From contig NZ_CP091786.1 of assembly GCF_022024015.1 (NCBI RefSeq), positions 1,798,001 through 1,862,000 of the forward strand: 64,000 nt of DNA. The letters run 5' to 3'. A model generated the notes under the pieces. It did no database searches. It was not told where the DNA came from and saw only the letters and a program-made list of their open reading frames with translations. Origin of the DNA: Prevotella sp. E9-3 (GTDB taxonomy: Bacteria; Bacteroidota; Bacteroidia; Bacteroidales; Bacteroidaceae). Made by a program: the position numbers and the translations under genes. How positions within the stretch are numbered: position 1 is the stretch's first letter; every line of letters starts with the position of its first letter. Of the stretch, positions 45,703 to 53,804 are shown one piece after another.

Positions 45703-48700
45703 TCACTTGACAACGACCTTACGTCCGTTGAGGATGTACATGCCCTTTGTCGTTGGCTTAGCGTTGAGCTTGCGGCCATCGAGTGTGTACCATGTTGCGG
45801 TAGCAAACTCTCCGTTCTCAGTTCTCAACTCTACACTCTCAATACCAGTGGCTTCAGCATCTATCTTCAGCACGCGAGAGTTAGCACCGGCCTGGTCGTT
45901 GCCCAGGTGCAGCACAGCCTTTCCGGCAGGTACCTTCACCTCGTCGCCCTCAGCCAGGATGCTGTGGAACTCGTTGTTCTGCAGCACGAAGTAGTGGCCG
46001 CTGTCGTAGTGCTTCTTCTCGATGACGGGCTCCAGGCAGTTCTTCTGACCATAGTCCTTGTTGTCGCTCGTTGCCACGGGCATACCGCTGGCGATGCGTC
46101 CGCTGTAAGCCACCAGGTCGTAGGTCTGTCCGGCGGTGCCAAGCAGCAGCACGCCGTTGTTAGCCTTGATGATGCGCTCGTTGCCGTACTTCAGTTGGTC
46201 TTCGGGCACAATCTCCGTAGCCACCTCGGCGCTGTTCTTCACCTGCACGGTGTAAACGTCGATGCCGTCGGGGATGATGACATCACAGCCAGTACCCAGC
46301 GTCCAGTACTTGTTCGCGGGAGTCACGGTGCAAACCACCTTCGTAGCCTCGTAGTTGTCCTTCAGGCTTGCCATCAGGGCGTAGTCGTCGAGCATAGCCA
46401 GTGTGGTGTGGATGGTAGCCGTGCCGGGGAATGCGCCTGCCTCAATCTCGATAGGTTTCTCCGTGTCGGGCATGACGATGTCGGTCACGTTGTTCATGCT
46501 GTTCATGGCGTTGGCGCTGACAGAAACCACGGTCCAGCCGTTGACGGTGGCGGGAATCTCCACGGTGATACCCTCGCCGCTGGCTGTTCCGCCAGTAATC
46601 TCGTCGATGTTCAGTGTCTGCTGGGTGCGGTCCACCACGCTCACCGTCATATCGATGTCGTCCACTTCCTCGCCGCTCTCGGTCTTCTCGCCTTCGCCGT
46701 CAACCACTTGGTCCTTGATGACGAAGTCTGCCGTTACGCTGCCCTGGAAGTTGGTCTTACCCGTTACGGTCACGGTGTACGTGCCCGGCTCGGTCTGTGT
46801 GTTGCCCTCTACCTCGTACTGTTCGGCAGGAACAATCAGATTGCCGGCCTTCACCTCAGCGATGCCTGCTGTCTGAGCCACCGGTGTAAACAGGTTGTAC
46901 TGGAACTCTGTCTGAGCGAGCGTTACGCTGGTCAGCGTAGCGGGCTTGATGGTGAAGGTAGCCGTCTGCGTGCCGCTGTAGTTACCCTTACCTGTTGCGG
47001 TAACGGTAGCGGTTCCGGCGTTCGTGTTGGCGGTGTAAGCCAGCGTGTAGTCGGTGCCCTCGACAAGGACGGCTGAACCGTCCTTCACGGTTACGGCGGG
47101 CGTCTTGGCTGTGCCGTCGTAGATGTACTCGGTTGTACCCAGCGTAATCTCGAACTCAGCCTCGGCCTCGGCAGGAACGATGGTGAACTTGGCAGTAGCC
47201 GTGTTCTTGAAGTTGCCCTTACCTGTAACGGTTACGGTGTATTCGTCTACGTTTGTGCCCTTGTTGCCGCTCACTTCGTAGCTGTCGGCAGCCACAGGCA
47301 GATTGCCTGCCTTCACGCTTGCCACGGCCACGGTCTGCTCCTGCTGGTTGTAGGTCAGAGTGGTCTGAGCCAGTATCAGTTCGGTCAGTTCGGCCTGTGC
47401 GATGGTCACCTTGAAACTCTGTGCAGCCACGTCGTTGTGGTTGGCATCGGCCACCACCTTGTAGTAAACGGTGTATTCCTTGGCCTCGAAGCCCGAAGGC
47501 AGAGAAGTAGAGTAGTTCACGTTGTCGAGAGAGTACTGCATCTCGCCGCCCTGTGCGCTACCTGCGGAAATCAGCGTCTGAGGCAGTGCGTTGAACACCA
47601 ACCCTGTCTTTGCTGTAGGAGCGGTCGGGGTGATGTCGGCGGTCTTGATGGTGAAGGTAGCCGTCTTTGTGCCGCTGTAGTTGCCCTTACCTGTTACGGT
47701 AACGGTAGCGGTTCCGGCGTTCGTGTTGGCGGTGTAAGCCAGCGTGTAGTCGGTATTCTCCACGAGGGTAGCCTCTCCGTCCTTAACGGTTACGGTAGGC
47801 GTCTTGGCTGTGCCGTCGTAGGTGTACTCGTTTGTGCCCAGCGTGATGTTGAACAGGTTGGCGTTGGCAGCCACGATGCTCCAGTTTGCGGTTACAGAGC
47901 CCTTGAAGTTGCCCTTACCGGTCAGCGTGGCGGTGTAGTTGCCCACGTTCGTGGCCTTGTTGTCGGCAATCTCGTAGCCTGCATCGGGAACGGTGATAGC
48001 TCCGGCGCTGACGATAGCCGCCAGTGCGGTCTGCTCCTGCTGGTTGTAGATGAAGTTCGTCTCGGTCAGCGTAGCGGCGGTCAGGGTGGCCTTGTCGATG
48101 GTCACCTTGAAGTTCTGTGCAGCCACGTCGTTGTGGTTGGCATCGGCCACCACCTTGTAGTAAACGGTGTATTCCTTGGCTTCGGTGCCAGTAGGAATGT
48201 TCGTGCTCCAAGTCTCGTTGTCGAGTGAGTACAGCATCTCACCGCCCTGTGCCTGTCCGGCAGCAATCAGCGCCTGTGGCTGGGTGGTATAGACGAGTCC
48301 GGTCTGTGCAGTAGGAGCGGTCGGTGTGATGTCAGCCTTAATGATGGTGTAGGTAGCGGTCTTCGTGCCGCTGTAGTTACCGATACCCGTTGCGGTAACG
48401 GTAGCCGTACCCACGTTCACGTTGTTGGTGAAAGCCAGCGTGTAGTCGGTATTCTCCACGAGGGTAGCCTCTCCGTCCTTTACGGTTACGGTGGGCTTCA
48501 GCTCTGTGCCGTTAAAGGTAAATGTGCTCGTGCCCAGCGTGATGTTGAACAGGTTGGCGTCGGCAGCCACGATGCTGTACTGAGCCGTTGCCGTACCCGT
48601 GAAGTTATCAGCGCTCTCCTTGGCCATAACGGTCATGGTGTAAGTACCTACGTTGGTGGCAGAACCAGAAACGGTATAGTCAGTTGCGGGCACCACCAGT

Positions 48701-49935
48701 TCACCGGCCTTCACGCTGGTAATGATGGGCGACTGCTCCTGCTGGTTGTACACCAGATTGGTCTGCTCCAGCAGCACGTTGGTCAGTGCAGCCTTGTAGA
48801 TGGCCACGTTGATGAATGCGGGGGCCACGTCGTTGTGGTTGGCATCGCCCACCACCTTGTAGAATACGGTGTAGCTTCCGGCGTTCGTGCCTTGTGGCAG
48901 GGTGGTAGCATAGGTCTGTCCGTCCAGCGAGTACTGCATCTCGCCGCCCTCGGCCTGTCCGGCACTGATCAGCGTCTGAGCCTGTGTGTTGTAGGCCAGG
49001 TTCTCAAGGGCAGTGGGAGCCGTCGGTGTGATGTCGGCCTTGTTGATGGTGAATGTCTTCTCCACCTGTCCGCTATAGAGGCCGATACCCACGATGGTAG
49101 CCTTACCTGTGCCGACGTTCTCGTTGCTCTCGTAGCTCACGCTGAAGTCGGTGTCCTTGGTAAGAACGGTCTCGCCGTCCTTCACGGTGACGTCGGGTGT
49201 CAGTGCCTGGCCGGTGTAGGTCACGGCTGCGATGTCCTCGAAGCTGATGTCGGTGTGGGTCAGCAGCTTGCGGTAGCTCACCGAGATCTCGGCGTTGGCG
49301 CGCTTCATCACGAAGGTGAAGGCGTTGGGGTTGCCCTCTACGGGCTCCAGCTCAAAGTCCTTCAGCAGGTCGATGTTGCCCTGTACGCGGCGGGGAGCCT
49401 TGGCGCTGCCAGCGGCATACCACAGGCCCTTGATGCTTCCGGTGCTCCAGCCCGTGTTGGGCTCGATTGCTACCGTTACGGTGGCGCCTTCCTCAGCCTT
49501 TGTCACTTCGGTTTCTGCTACGTAGAACTTCACGCTACCCTGAGCGTTCGTGCCCACCTTGAGGTCGTAGGTCGGAGCGACGCCAGGCATCGTCTCATAT
49601 ACTTCATGGGTATTTGGGTTGAAGTGTATGGTCAAGGTGTAGGTGCCAGCCTTGGCGATATCGATAACGTGGTTATCACCATCAGGATATGCCTCATTCC
49701 AGCTGTGATCCTTCACGACCTTGTATTGCACATCATCTTCGAGATAGACGTTGGTGTAGGTGATGCTGTAGGTGCCATCATCGTTCTTCGTCATGTCATT
49801 GGCGGTGTTAGTAGGATCCCAAGCCGTGCCAAACATGGCTGAGTTGTTGCCGGCCACGGTGTACGTGTCTGCCGCCCACGCTCCCGTCACTGCCGTCACC
49901 AGCAGCACGAGTAAACTAAATATCTTTTTCTTCAT
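45703..49935 (-). CDS. Giant secreted multi-module MBG-like repeat protein
   Basis: A 1410-residue exported protein, taken from the start at 49935 (MKKKIFSLLVLLVTAVTGAWA signal peptide; an ATG at 49941 is also possible). Domains in order: a CBM48/X25-like domain (about residues 22-100: MFGTAWDPTNTANDMTKNDDG, HSWNEAYPDGDNH), an InlB-like FTMPG-type repeat (about 105-220), then an array of three alternating module types: a MBG-like YDGTAKTPTVTVKDG unit, a TAPTAKTGLVY...YYKVVADANHNDV unit and a YNQQEQT...VTGKGNF unit. The three-module block repeats about every 232 residues. The C-terminal domain ends WYTLDGRKLNAKPTTKGMYILNGRKVVVK, a sorting-type tail shared with the genes at 9705 and 50298. Function is unknown; the X25-like domain hints at glycan binding. 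Confidence 0.85.
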   Translation of the reverse strand: MKKKIFSLLVLLVTAVTGAWAADTYTVAGNNSAMFGTAWDPTNTANDMTKNDDGTYSITYTNVYLEDDVQYKVVKDHSWNEAYPDGDNHVIDIAKAGTYTLTIHFNPNTHEVYETMPGVAPTYDLKVGTNAQGSVKFYVAETEVTKAEEGATVTVAIEPNTGWSTGSIKGLWYAAGSAKAPRRVQGNIDLLKDFELEPVEGNPNAFTFVMKRANAEISVSYRKLLTHTDISFEDIAAVTYTGQALTPDVTVKDGETVLTKDTDFSVSYESNENVGTGKATIVGIGLYSGQVEKTFTINKADITPTAPTALENLAYNTQAQTLISAGQAEGGEMQYSLDGQTYATTLPQGTNAGSYTVFYKVVGDANHNDVAPAFINVAIYKAALTNVLLEQTNLVYNQQEQSPIITSVKAGELVVPATDYTVSGSATNVGTYTMTVMAKESADNFTGTATAQYSIVAADANLFNITLGTSTFTFNGTELKPTVTVKDGEATLVENTDYTLAFTNNVNVGTATVTATGIGNYSGTKTATYTIIKADITPTAPTAQTGLVYTTQPQALIAAGQAQGGEMLYSLDNETWSTNIPTGTEAKEYTVYYKVVADANHNDVAAQNFKVTIDKATLTAATLTETNFIYNQQEQTALAAIVSAGAITVPDAGYEIADNKATNVGNYTATLTGKGNFKGSVTANWSIVAANANLFNITLGTNEYTYDGTAKTPTVTVKDGEATLVENTDYTLAYTANTNAGTATVTVTGKGNYSGTKTATFTIKTADITPTAPTAKTGLVFNALPQTLISAGSAQGGEMQYSLDNVNYSTSLPSGFEAKEYTVYYKVVADANHNDVAAQSFKVTIAQAELTELILAQTTLTYNQQEQTVAVASVKAGNLPVAADSYEVSGNKGTNVDEYTVTVTGKGNFKNTATAKFTIVPAEAEAEFEITLGTTEYIYDGTAKTPAVTVKDGSAVLVEGTDYTLAYTANTNAGTATVTATGKGNYSGTQTATFTIKPATLTSVTLAQTEFQYNLFTPVAQTAGIAEVKAGNLIVPAEQYEVEGNTQTEPGTYTVTVTGKTNFQGSVTADFVIKDQVVDGEGEKTESGEEVDDIDMTVSVVDRTQQTLNIDEITGGTASGEGITVEIPATVNGWTVVSVSANAMNSMNNVTDIVMPDTEKPIEIEAGAFPGTATIHTTLAMLDDYALMASLKDNYEATKVVCTVTPANKYWTLGTGCDVIIPDGIDVYTVQVKNSAEVATEIVPEDQLKYGNERIIKANNGVLLLGTAGQTYDLVAYSGRIASGMPVATSDNKDYGQKNCLEPVIEKKHYDSGHYFVLQNNEFHSILAEGDEVKVPAGKAVLHLGNDQAGANSRVLKIDAEATGIESVELRTENGEFATATWYTLDGRKLNAKPTTKGMYILNGRKVVVK
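46948..48360. repeat. Intragenic super-repeats of about 700 bp
   Basis: The sequence beginning GATGGTGAAGGTAGCCGTCT recurs at 46948, 47647 and, slightly changed, 48343. The spacing is 699 and 696 bases, so each period codes for 232-233 residues. The repeats are close enough at base level for homologous recombination inside the gene. Confidence 0.85.
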
Positions 49936-49965
49936 ATTCATAAATACTTTAATTATCGTTTTTTC

Positions 49966-50282
49966 TTCGACCACGAATTGCACGAATTAAACGAATTCTT
50001 CTTCTGTAGTTCTGAATTATTATCGAATTTCACAAATAGAATCGCCGGCGATTCTTGCTGCGCGTTGCAATTTGTTTCATTCTTTAATTATCGTTTTTCT
50101 TTCGACAACGGATTTAACGGATTTATCGGATTGTTTTTATTTGGATAAATATTTAATCCGTGTAATCTGTGTAATCCGTTGTTTCAAAACCATAGTCTCT
50201 TCGTTTCATTCGTTGCATCTTTAGATGCCATTCGTTCATAATCTGCATACTTAATAATTCGTTTAATTCGTGAAATTCGTGG
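49966..50282. repeat. CCACGAAT palindromic element, copy 2, with nested insertion
   Basis: Same element as at 45501: inverted arms at 49971-49997 and 50256-50282, and the 18-bp palindrome at 50038-50055. About 130 bases (50078-50207) not present in copy 1 split it; this insert carries its own inverted arms, CAACGGATT at 50105-50113 and AATCCGTTG at 50173-50181. The arms differ from copy 1, but match each other at all but one base. It fills most of the 362-base gap between the genes at 50298 and 49935. Confidence 0.85.
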
Positions 50283-50297
50283 TTTAAAATCTCATTC

Positions 50298-51653
50298 TCA
50301 CTTAACCACAACTTTACGTCCATTGAAGAGGTATACGCCCTTCTTGGTAGGCATCTTGTTGAGCTTACGGCCGTTCAGGTCGTACCAATTATCAATTGTC
50401 AATTGTCCATTGTCAATTGGGCGAACGCCAGTGGTCTCATCATCGAATACCAGCGTGATTCGTGCGCTGGGCACGCCAGTGTTGATGCTCAGCCATGCCT
50501 TGTTGGCGCCGATGGCGAGGTCGTTCTTCACGAATACGAAGGCCTTGCCGTTCAGGGCGTAGTTGGTCTGGCCCTCGGTGCTGGCGGCGATGGTGGTGCC
50601 GGTCAGGGTGCCCTGGAACTCAGGTGCTACGGTGATGTCGAGGTCGGGCTCGGTGCATGGGATGAGGAGGATGACCTTCTCCTGCTGGCTCTTGTTGTAG
50701 ATGAGCATCGGGGTGAGGGCGGGCATGGCGTCGCTGGGGCTGCTCAGCACGGCCTGGTCGGCGCTGACGCTCTGGATGGTGTAGAGATCGGCTTCCTGGT
50801 CCTCGATGCGCAGGGGCTCGTCCTTGTAGTAGGTGACGAACTCGCCAGCAGGTACGGTGATTTCGTAGCCCTGGAAGAGCACGAAGACGTTCGACTGCTC
50901 GGTAGCACCGTCGTAGGCGGAGCCGTCGGCAGCGGTGGCGATGGCCACGTAGCGGCCGGGCACGAGGTCGGCGAAGGCGATGGCATCGCCGGTGGGATTG
51001 TTGTCACCGTCGACGGCGAAGATGCTCACGGTGTAGTCCGTCACGTTGGTGAGGGTCTTCTCCTCAATGTCGTCGGTGACGGTGATCAGGCCTGCCATCG
51101 CCTGCGGATTCATCTCGGCGGGCACAAACTTACCGGTCTGATTGTCCTTCTTGATGCGGATGCGGTAGTCGGCACCGTCGGCAGCGTTGCCCACCTTGGT
51201 GGTCATCTGGATGCTCATGTCGCGCACCAGCTCGTAGTCAATCGTCACGTCGCTGGCTGGCATCTCCTCCATCGTAGCCACGGTCTTGGCCTCGTTGAGG
51301 GTCATCAATGGCCTAGGAGCAGTCACGGTTATAGTGGCAGATGATCCCGTGTTATAAGTGACAGTAACCGTTGCATCACCACTGAAGGTGCCGGTAACTG
51401 TGAAGTTCTCATTACCATATTTTACGACTTTACCATCGCCTCCAGATATGGCATTGATGTTAACATTAAAATTTAAGTCTGTGATAACCGCTTTGAGGAT
51501 GTCCGCCGTAGTTGACCAGGGCAGTGTGACATTCTCGTATGTCTTCTCTGTCGTGCCGCACTTGAGCGTGATAGTCGCTTCATCAGCCCATGCGCCCGTG
51601 ACTGCCGTGAGTAGCAGCGCGAGCGTCATTATATATCTTGATATTGTTTTCAT
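50298..51653 (-). CDS. Secreted protein with leader shared with gene 51710 and a C-terminal sorting-type tail
   Basis: A 451-residue exported protein. The signal peptide MKTISRYIMTLALLLTAVTGAWA is identical to that of the next gene upstream (51710-53743). A small beta-domain follows (about residues 25-110), then a fibronectin-like or BIG-like middle (about 120-270), a region with VPAGEFVTYYKDEPL and ALTPMLIYNKSQQEKV, and a tail YDLNGRKLNKMPTKKGVYLFNGRKVVVK. The middle resembles a part of the 1410-residue neighbour (gene 45703). A run of heptamer repeats lies just before the tail. I do not recognise a function. Confidence 0.7.
   Translation of the reverse strand: MKTISRYIMTLALLLTAVTGAWADEATITLKCGTTEKTYENVTLPWSTTADILKAVITDLNFNVNINAISGGDGKVVKYGNENFTVTGTFSGDATVTVTYNTGSSATITVTAPRPLMTLNEAKTVATMEEMPASDVTIDYELVRDMSIQMTTKVGNAADGADYRIRIKKDNQTGKFVPAEMNPQAMAGLITVTDDIEEKTLTNVTDYTVSIFAVDGDNNPTGDAIAFADLVPGRYVAIATAADGSAYDGATEQSNVFVLFQGYEITVPAGEFVTYYKDEPLRIEDQEADLYTIQSVSADQAVLSSPSDAMPALTPMLIYNKSQQEKVILLIPCTEPDLDITVAPEFQGTLTGTTIAASTEGQTNYALNGKAFVFVKNDLAIGANKAWLSINTGVPSARITLVFDDETTGVRPIDNGQLTIDNWYDLNGRKLNKMPTKKGVYLFNGRKVVVK
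50386..50419. repeat. Heptamer repeat (CAATTGT) x5 in the coding region
   Basis: Five units: CAATTAT, CAATTGT, CAATTGT, CCATTGT, CAATTG. They sit just before the C-terminal tail domain of the gene at 50298 and encode IDNGQLTIDN on the minus strand. The unit length of seven is not a multiple of three, so a change in copy number would shift the frame of the tail. Confidence 0.75.
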
Positions 51654-51709
51654 ATATTGTATTTCTTTATGTTGTTTATACCTTTTATATTATATACGCG
51701 CGAGAGGGG
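51592..51709. repeat. 118-bp perfect direct repeat, copy 1
   Basis: Identical to 53682-53799 over all 118 bases that I compared. It covers, on the minus strand, the 19-bp CGCGCGAGAGGGG element, the leader, and the first 20 or so codons of the signal peptide for the gene at 50298. Confidence 0.9.
51691..51709 (-). promoter_or_regulatory. CGCGCGAGAGGGG element, copy 1 (3' of gene 51710, 5' of gene 50298)
   Basis: The 19 bases TATATACGCGCGAGAGGGG (read on the plus strand) adjoin the stop codon of the gene at 51710-53743 and precede, by 38 bases, the start of the gene at 50298. The same 19 bases occur at 53781 and 57501. Confidence 0.7.
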
Positions 51710-53743
51710 TTAGAATGCGAGGCAGGCGCGAACATGGTTGGTGTAGTGCTTACCGTATACGCTCCAGCTGGCATTGCCATCTTCGAGGCGCACGAGCCAG
51801 GCGTCGTCATAGAACTCCGACGACGACCAGTACTCTCCGTTCTCATTCAAGGCTGTGCCTCCGGCATTGCCGATGGCTGTATTCAGGCCGGTGTAGCTTC
51901 CTTCGTTGCCGCCATTGGCGCTGAACATCTGCTTCCACTCGTCCTGGCTGGGCAACTTCCATGTGCCGCCTGTTACGGCCATGCTTGTATTCAATGCGCT
52001 GCATATCTCGGGAGCAGTCTTACCATTGTTGGATGTACCCGAGTTGTCCCAGGTATAATAGCCCGATATATCGGTCAGCGCCAGTGCCAGGCCGTTGCTG
52101 CCGCTGACATAGGCTATCATGGCCACTTTGGTCACGCCGTCGGGCAGTGTGGCATTAGCGTCGTAGTTATTGCCGTCGCTGCCGATAACCTGTCCCACAA
52201 CGGGGTTGACGATGCCAGCTGCTTCTGCCTTCTTCACCTCCACCTTGCGGAACTTGTAGCCGGGCTTGGCCTCGAGCTTCACCTCGCTGCCCATCTTCAC
52301 GCCCTCGAGCTTGCCCTCGGTGACGGTGGCTGGCTGGTCGTCGACAGTAACGGTGGCCTTGCCGGCCTCGATGGTGTTGTCGTTGGCGGCCTTGAAGGTG
52401 ATGTCGAACTTGTTGGTGAGCACGGTGACGGTGAGGCAGGCGGGCTCGGTGTCGTTGAAGGTGTTCTCCTCGGTGGCTTGCTGGCCGTCGGGGGCGTCGG
52501 CGCCCTTGATGTAGTACCATACGTAGACATCTGCGCCGTCGTCAGCGACGTTCTTGGCTGTGGGCACTGTGGCGCTGAATGCGGTGAGTGCGGGGGCCTC
52601 GGTGGCTGAGGTGCCGATGGCATACATCAGCGTGCCCTGCGTTACCTCGGTGCTCGTTCCGGCGAAGGCCACGATGCCGGTGCCCTCGGCGATGAGCGAT
52701 GCGTCGGTGCCGGCGATGACGCCTTCAGCGGCTTCGGGCAGCAGCGTCTTCACTTCGGGCTCGGTGCCCGTGGTGGCGAATGCGGCTGCCTTGGCGTAGA
52801 TGGGTGTCAGCACGACGTCGCTGCCGGGCATCGTGAAGGTCCATGTGTTAGCGGACGAGCCGGGGGTCACCTTGATGGGCGTAGCCAGCGGCTGCAGGTC
52901 GCCCACGAAGGTGACGTTGACGCTGGAGCCGAACTTGGTCTCGTATGCGGTCAGGTGCTCGGCGAGCACGTGGCACTGGGTGGCCTTGCCTGACTTGAAG
53001 TCACTGCTGGCATCGCCCCAAGTCAGGTTGTCCGGGTTGGCGTAGAGATTGACGTCAGATATGGCTGAGCTTAACACGAAGGCATTATCGCGGATGCTCG
53101 TCACCGTCGAGGGGATGGTGACTGATGTCAGGCTGCTGCAGCTCATGAAGGCAGCAGCGCCGATGGCCGTCAAACCTTCGGGCAGGGTGACGGAGGTTAT
53201 GGCTGAGCAGCCCATGAAGGCACCATCCTCGATGCTCGTCACCGTCGAGGGGATGGTGACTGATGTCAGGCTGATGCAGTCGCTGAAGGTCATACCGCCG
53301 ATGGCCGTCAAGCCTTCGGGCAGGGTGACGGAGGTCATGGCTGAGCAGCCGTAGAAGGCACCTTCGCTGATGCTCGTCACCGTCGAGGGGATGGTGATTG
53401 ATTGCAGGCTGCTGCAGCTGTTGAAGGCATTAGGGCCGATGGCCGTCAAACCTTCGGGCAGGGTGACGGAGGTCATGGTTGAGAAGCTGCTGAAGGCATT
53501 AAAGCCCACGGATGTTACGCCGCTCTCCACCACCACGCTGGTGATGTCTCCTTTGTTACCGTCCCATGGCCGGTCGCTGTAGTTAAGGTAGTCCGCCATG
53601 CCACCGTTGCCGCTGACGGTCAGCGTGCCGTTGTTGAGTGTTACGGTGCAGTCGCCGCTTTCCCACTGCGTCTGTGCCCACGCGCCCGTGACTGCCGTGA
53701 GTAGCAGCGCGAGCGTCATTATATATCTTGATATTGTTTTCAT
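51710..53743 (-). CDS. Leucine-rich-repeat surface protein with C-terminal FISUMP/C-type-lectin-like domain
   Basis: A 677-residue exported protein. Signal peptide MKTISRYIMTLALLLTAVTGAWAQ is identical to that of gene 50298. Domains: BspA-like LRR_5 repeats (about residues 55-240; units like ITSVTLPEGLTAIGxxAFxxC and SLTSVTIPSTVTSI); an InlB-like FTMPG segment (about 280-300); the shared YYIKGADAPDG module (about 319-440); then a FISUMP/DUF1566-like domain (about 530-677) ending YWSSSEFYDDAWLVRLEDG...HVRACLAF. The final part looks like the variable end of diversity-generating-retroelement targets, but no reverse transcriptase is in the window. LRR_5 proteins of this type bind host or bacterial surfaces. 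The gene is bracketed by the 118-bp repeats. Confidence 0.85.
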   Translation of the reverse strand: MKTISRYIMTLALLLTAVTGAWAQTQWESGDCTVTLNNGTLTVSGNGGMADYLNYSDRPWDGNKGDITSVVVESGVTSVGFNAFSSFSTMTSVTLPEGLTAIGPNAFNSCSSLQSITIPSTVTSISEGAFYGCSAMTSVTLPEGLTAIGGMTFSDCISLTSVTIPSTVTSIEDGAFMGCSAITSVTLPEGLTAIGAAAFMSCSSLTSVTIPSTVTSIRDNAFVLSSAISDVNLYANPDNLTWGDASSDFKSGKATQCHVLAEHLTAYETKFGSSVNVTFVGDLQPLATPIKVTPGSSANTWTFTMPGSDVVLTPIYAKAAAFATTGTEPEVKTLLPEAAEGVIAGTDASLIAEGTGIVAFAGTSTEVTQGTLMYAIGTSATEAPALTAFSATVPTAKNVADDGADVYVWYYIKGADAPDGQQATEENTFNDTEPACLTVTVLTNKFDITFKAANDNTIEAGKATVTVDDQPATVTEGKLEGVKMGSEVKLEAKPGYKFRKVEVKKAEAAGIVNPVVGQVIGSDGNNYDANATLPDGVTKVAMIAYVSGSNGLALALTDISGYYTWDNSGTSNNGKTAPEICSALNTSMAVTGGTWKLPSQDEWKQMFSANGGNEGSYTGLNTAIGNAGGTALNENGEYWSSSEFYDDAWLVRLEDGNASWSVYGKHYTNHVRACLAF
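53093..53506. repeat. Three 138-bp repeats in the LRR region
   Basis: Three near-identical units of 138 bases (starting GATGCTCGTCACCGTCGAGG at 53093, 53231 and 53369). Each encodes two 23-residue leucine-rich repeats of the protein at 51710. Confidence 0.85.
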
Positions 53744-53799
53744 ATATTGTATTTCTTTATGTTGTTTATACCTTTTATATTATATACGCGCGAGAGGGG
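53682..53799. repeat. 118-bp perfect direct repeat, copy 2
   Basis: Identical to 51592-51709. On the minus strand it covers the 19-bp element, leader and signal-peptide start of the gene at 51710-53743. The two copies are 2090 bases apart. Confidence 0.9.
53781..53799 (-). promoter_or_regulatory. CGCGCGAGAGGGG element, copy 2
   Basis: TATATACGCGCGAGAGGGG lies 5 bases past the stop codon of gene 53805 and 38 bases before the start of gene 51710. Confidence 0.7.
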
Positions 53800-53804
53800 G
53801 GCGT

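Noticed and set aside
45676..47076. 466-residue plus-strand open frame
   Set aside because: It mirrors the 1410-residue repeat gene and has no domain or signal of its own.
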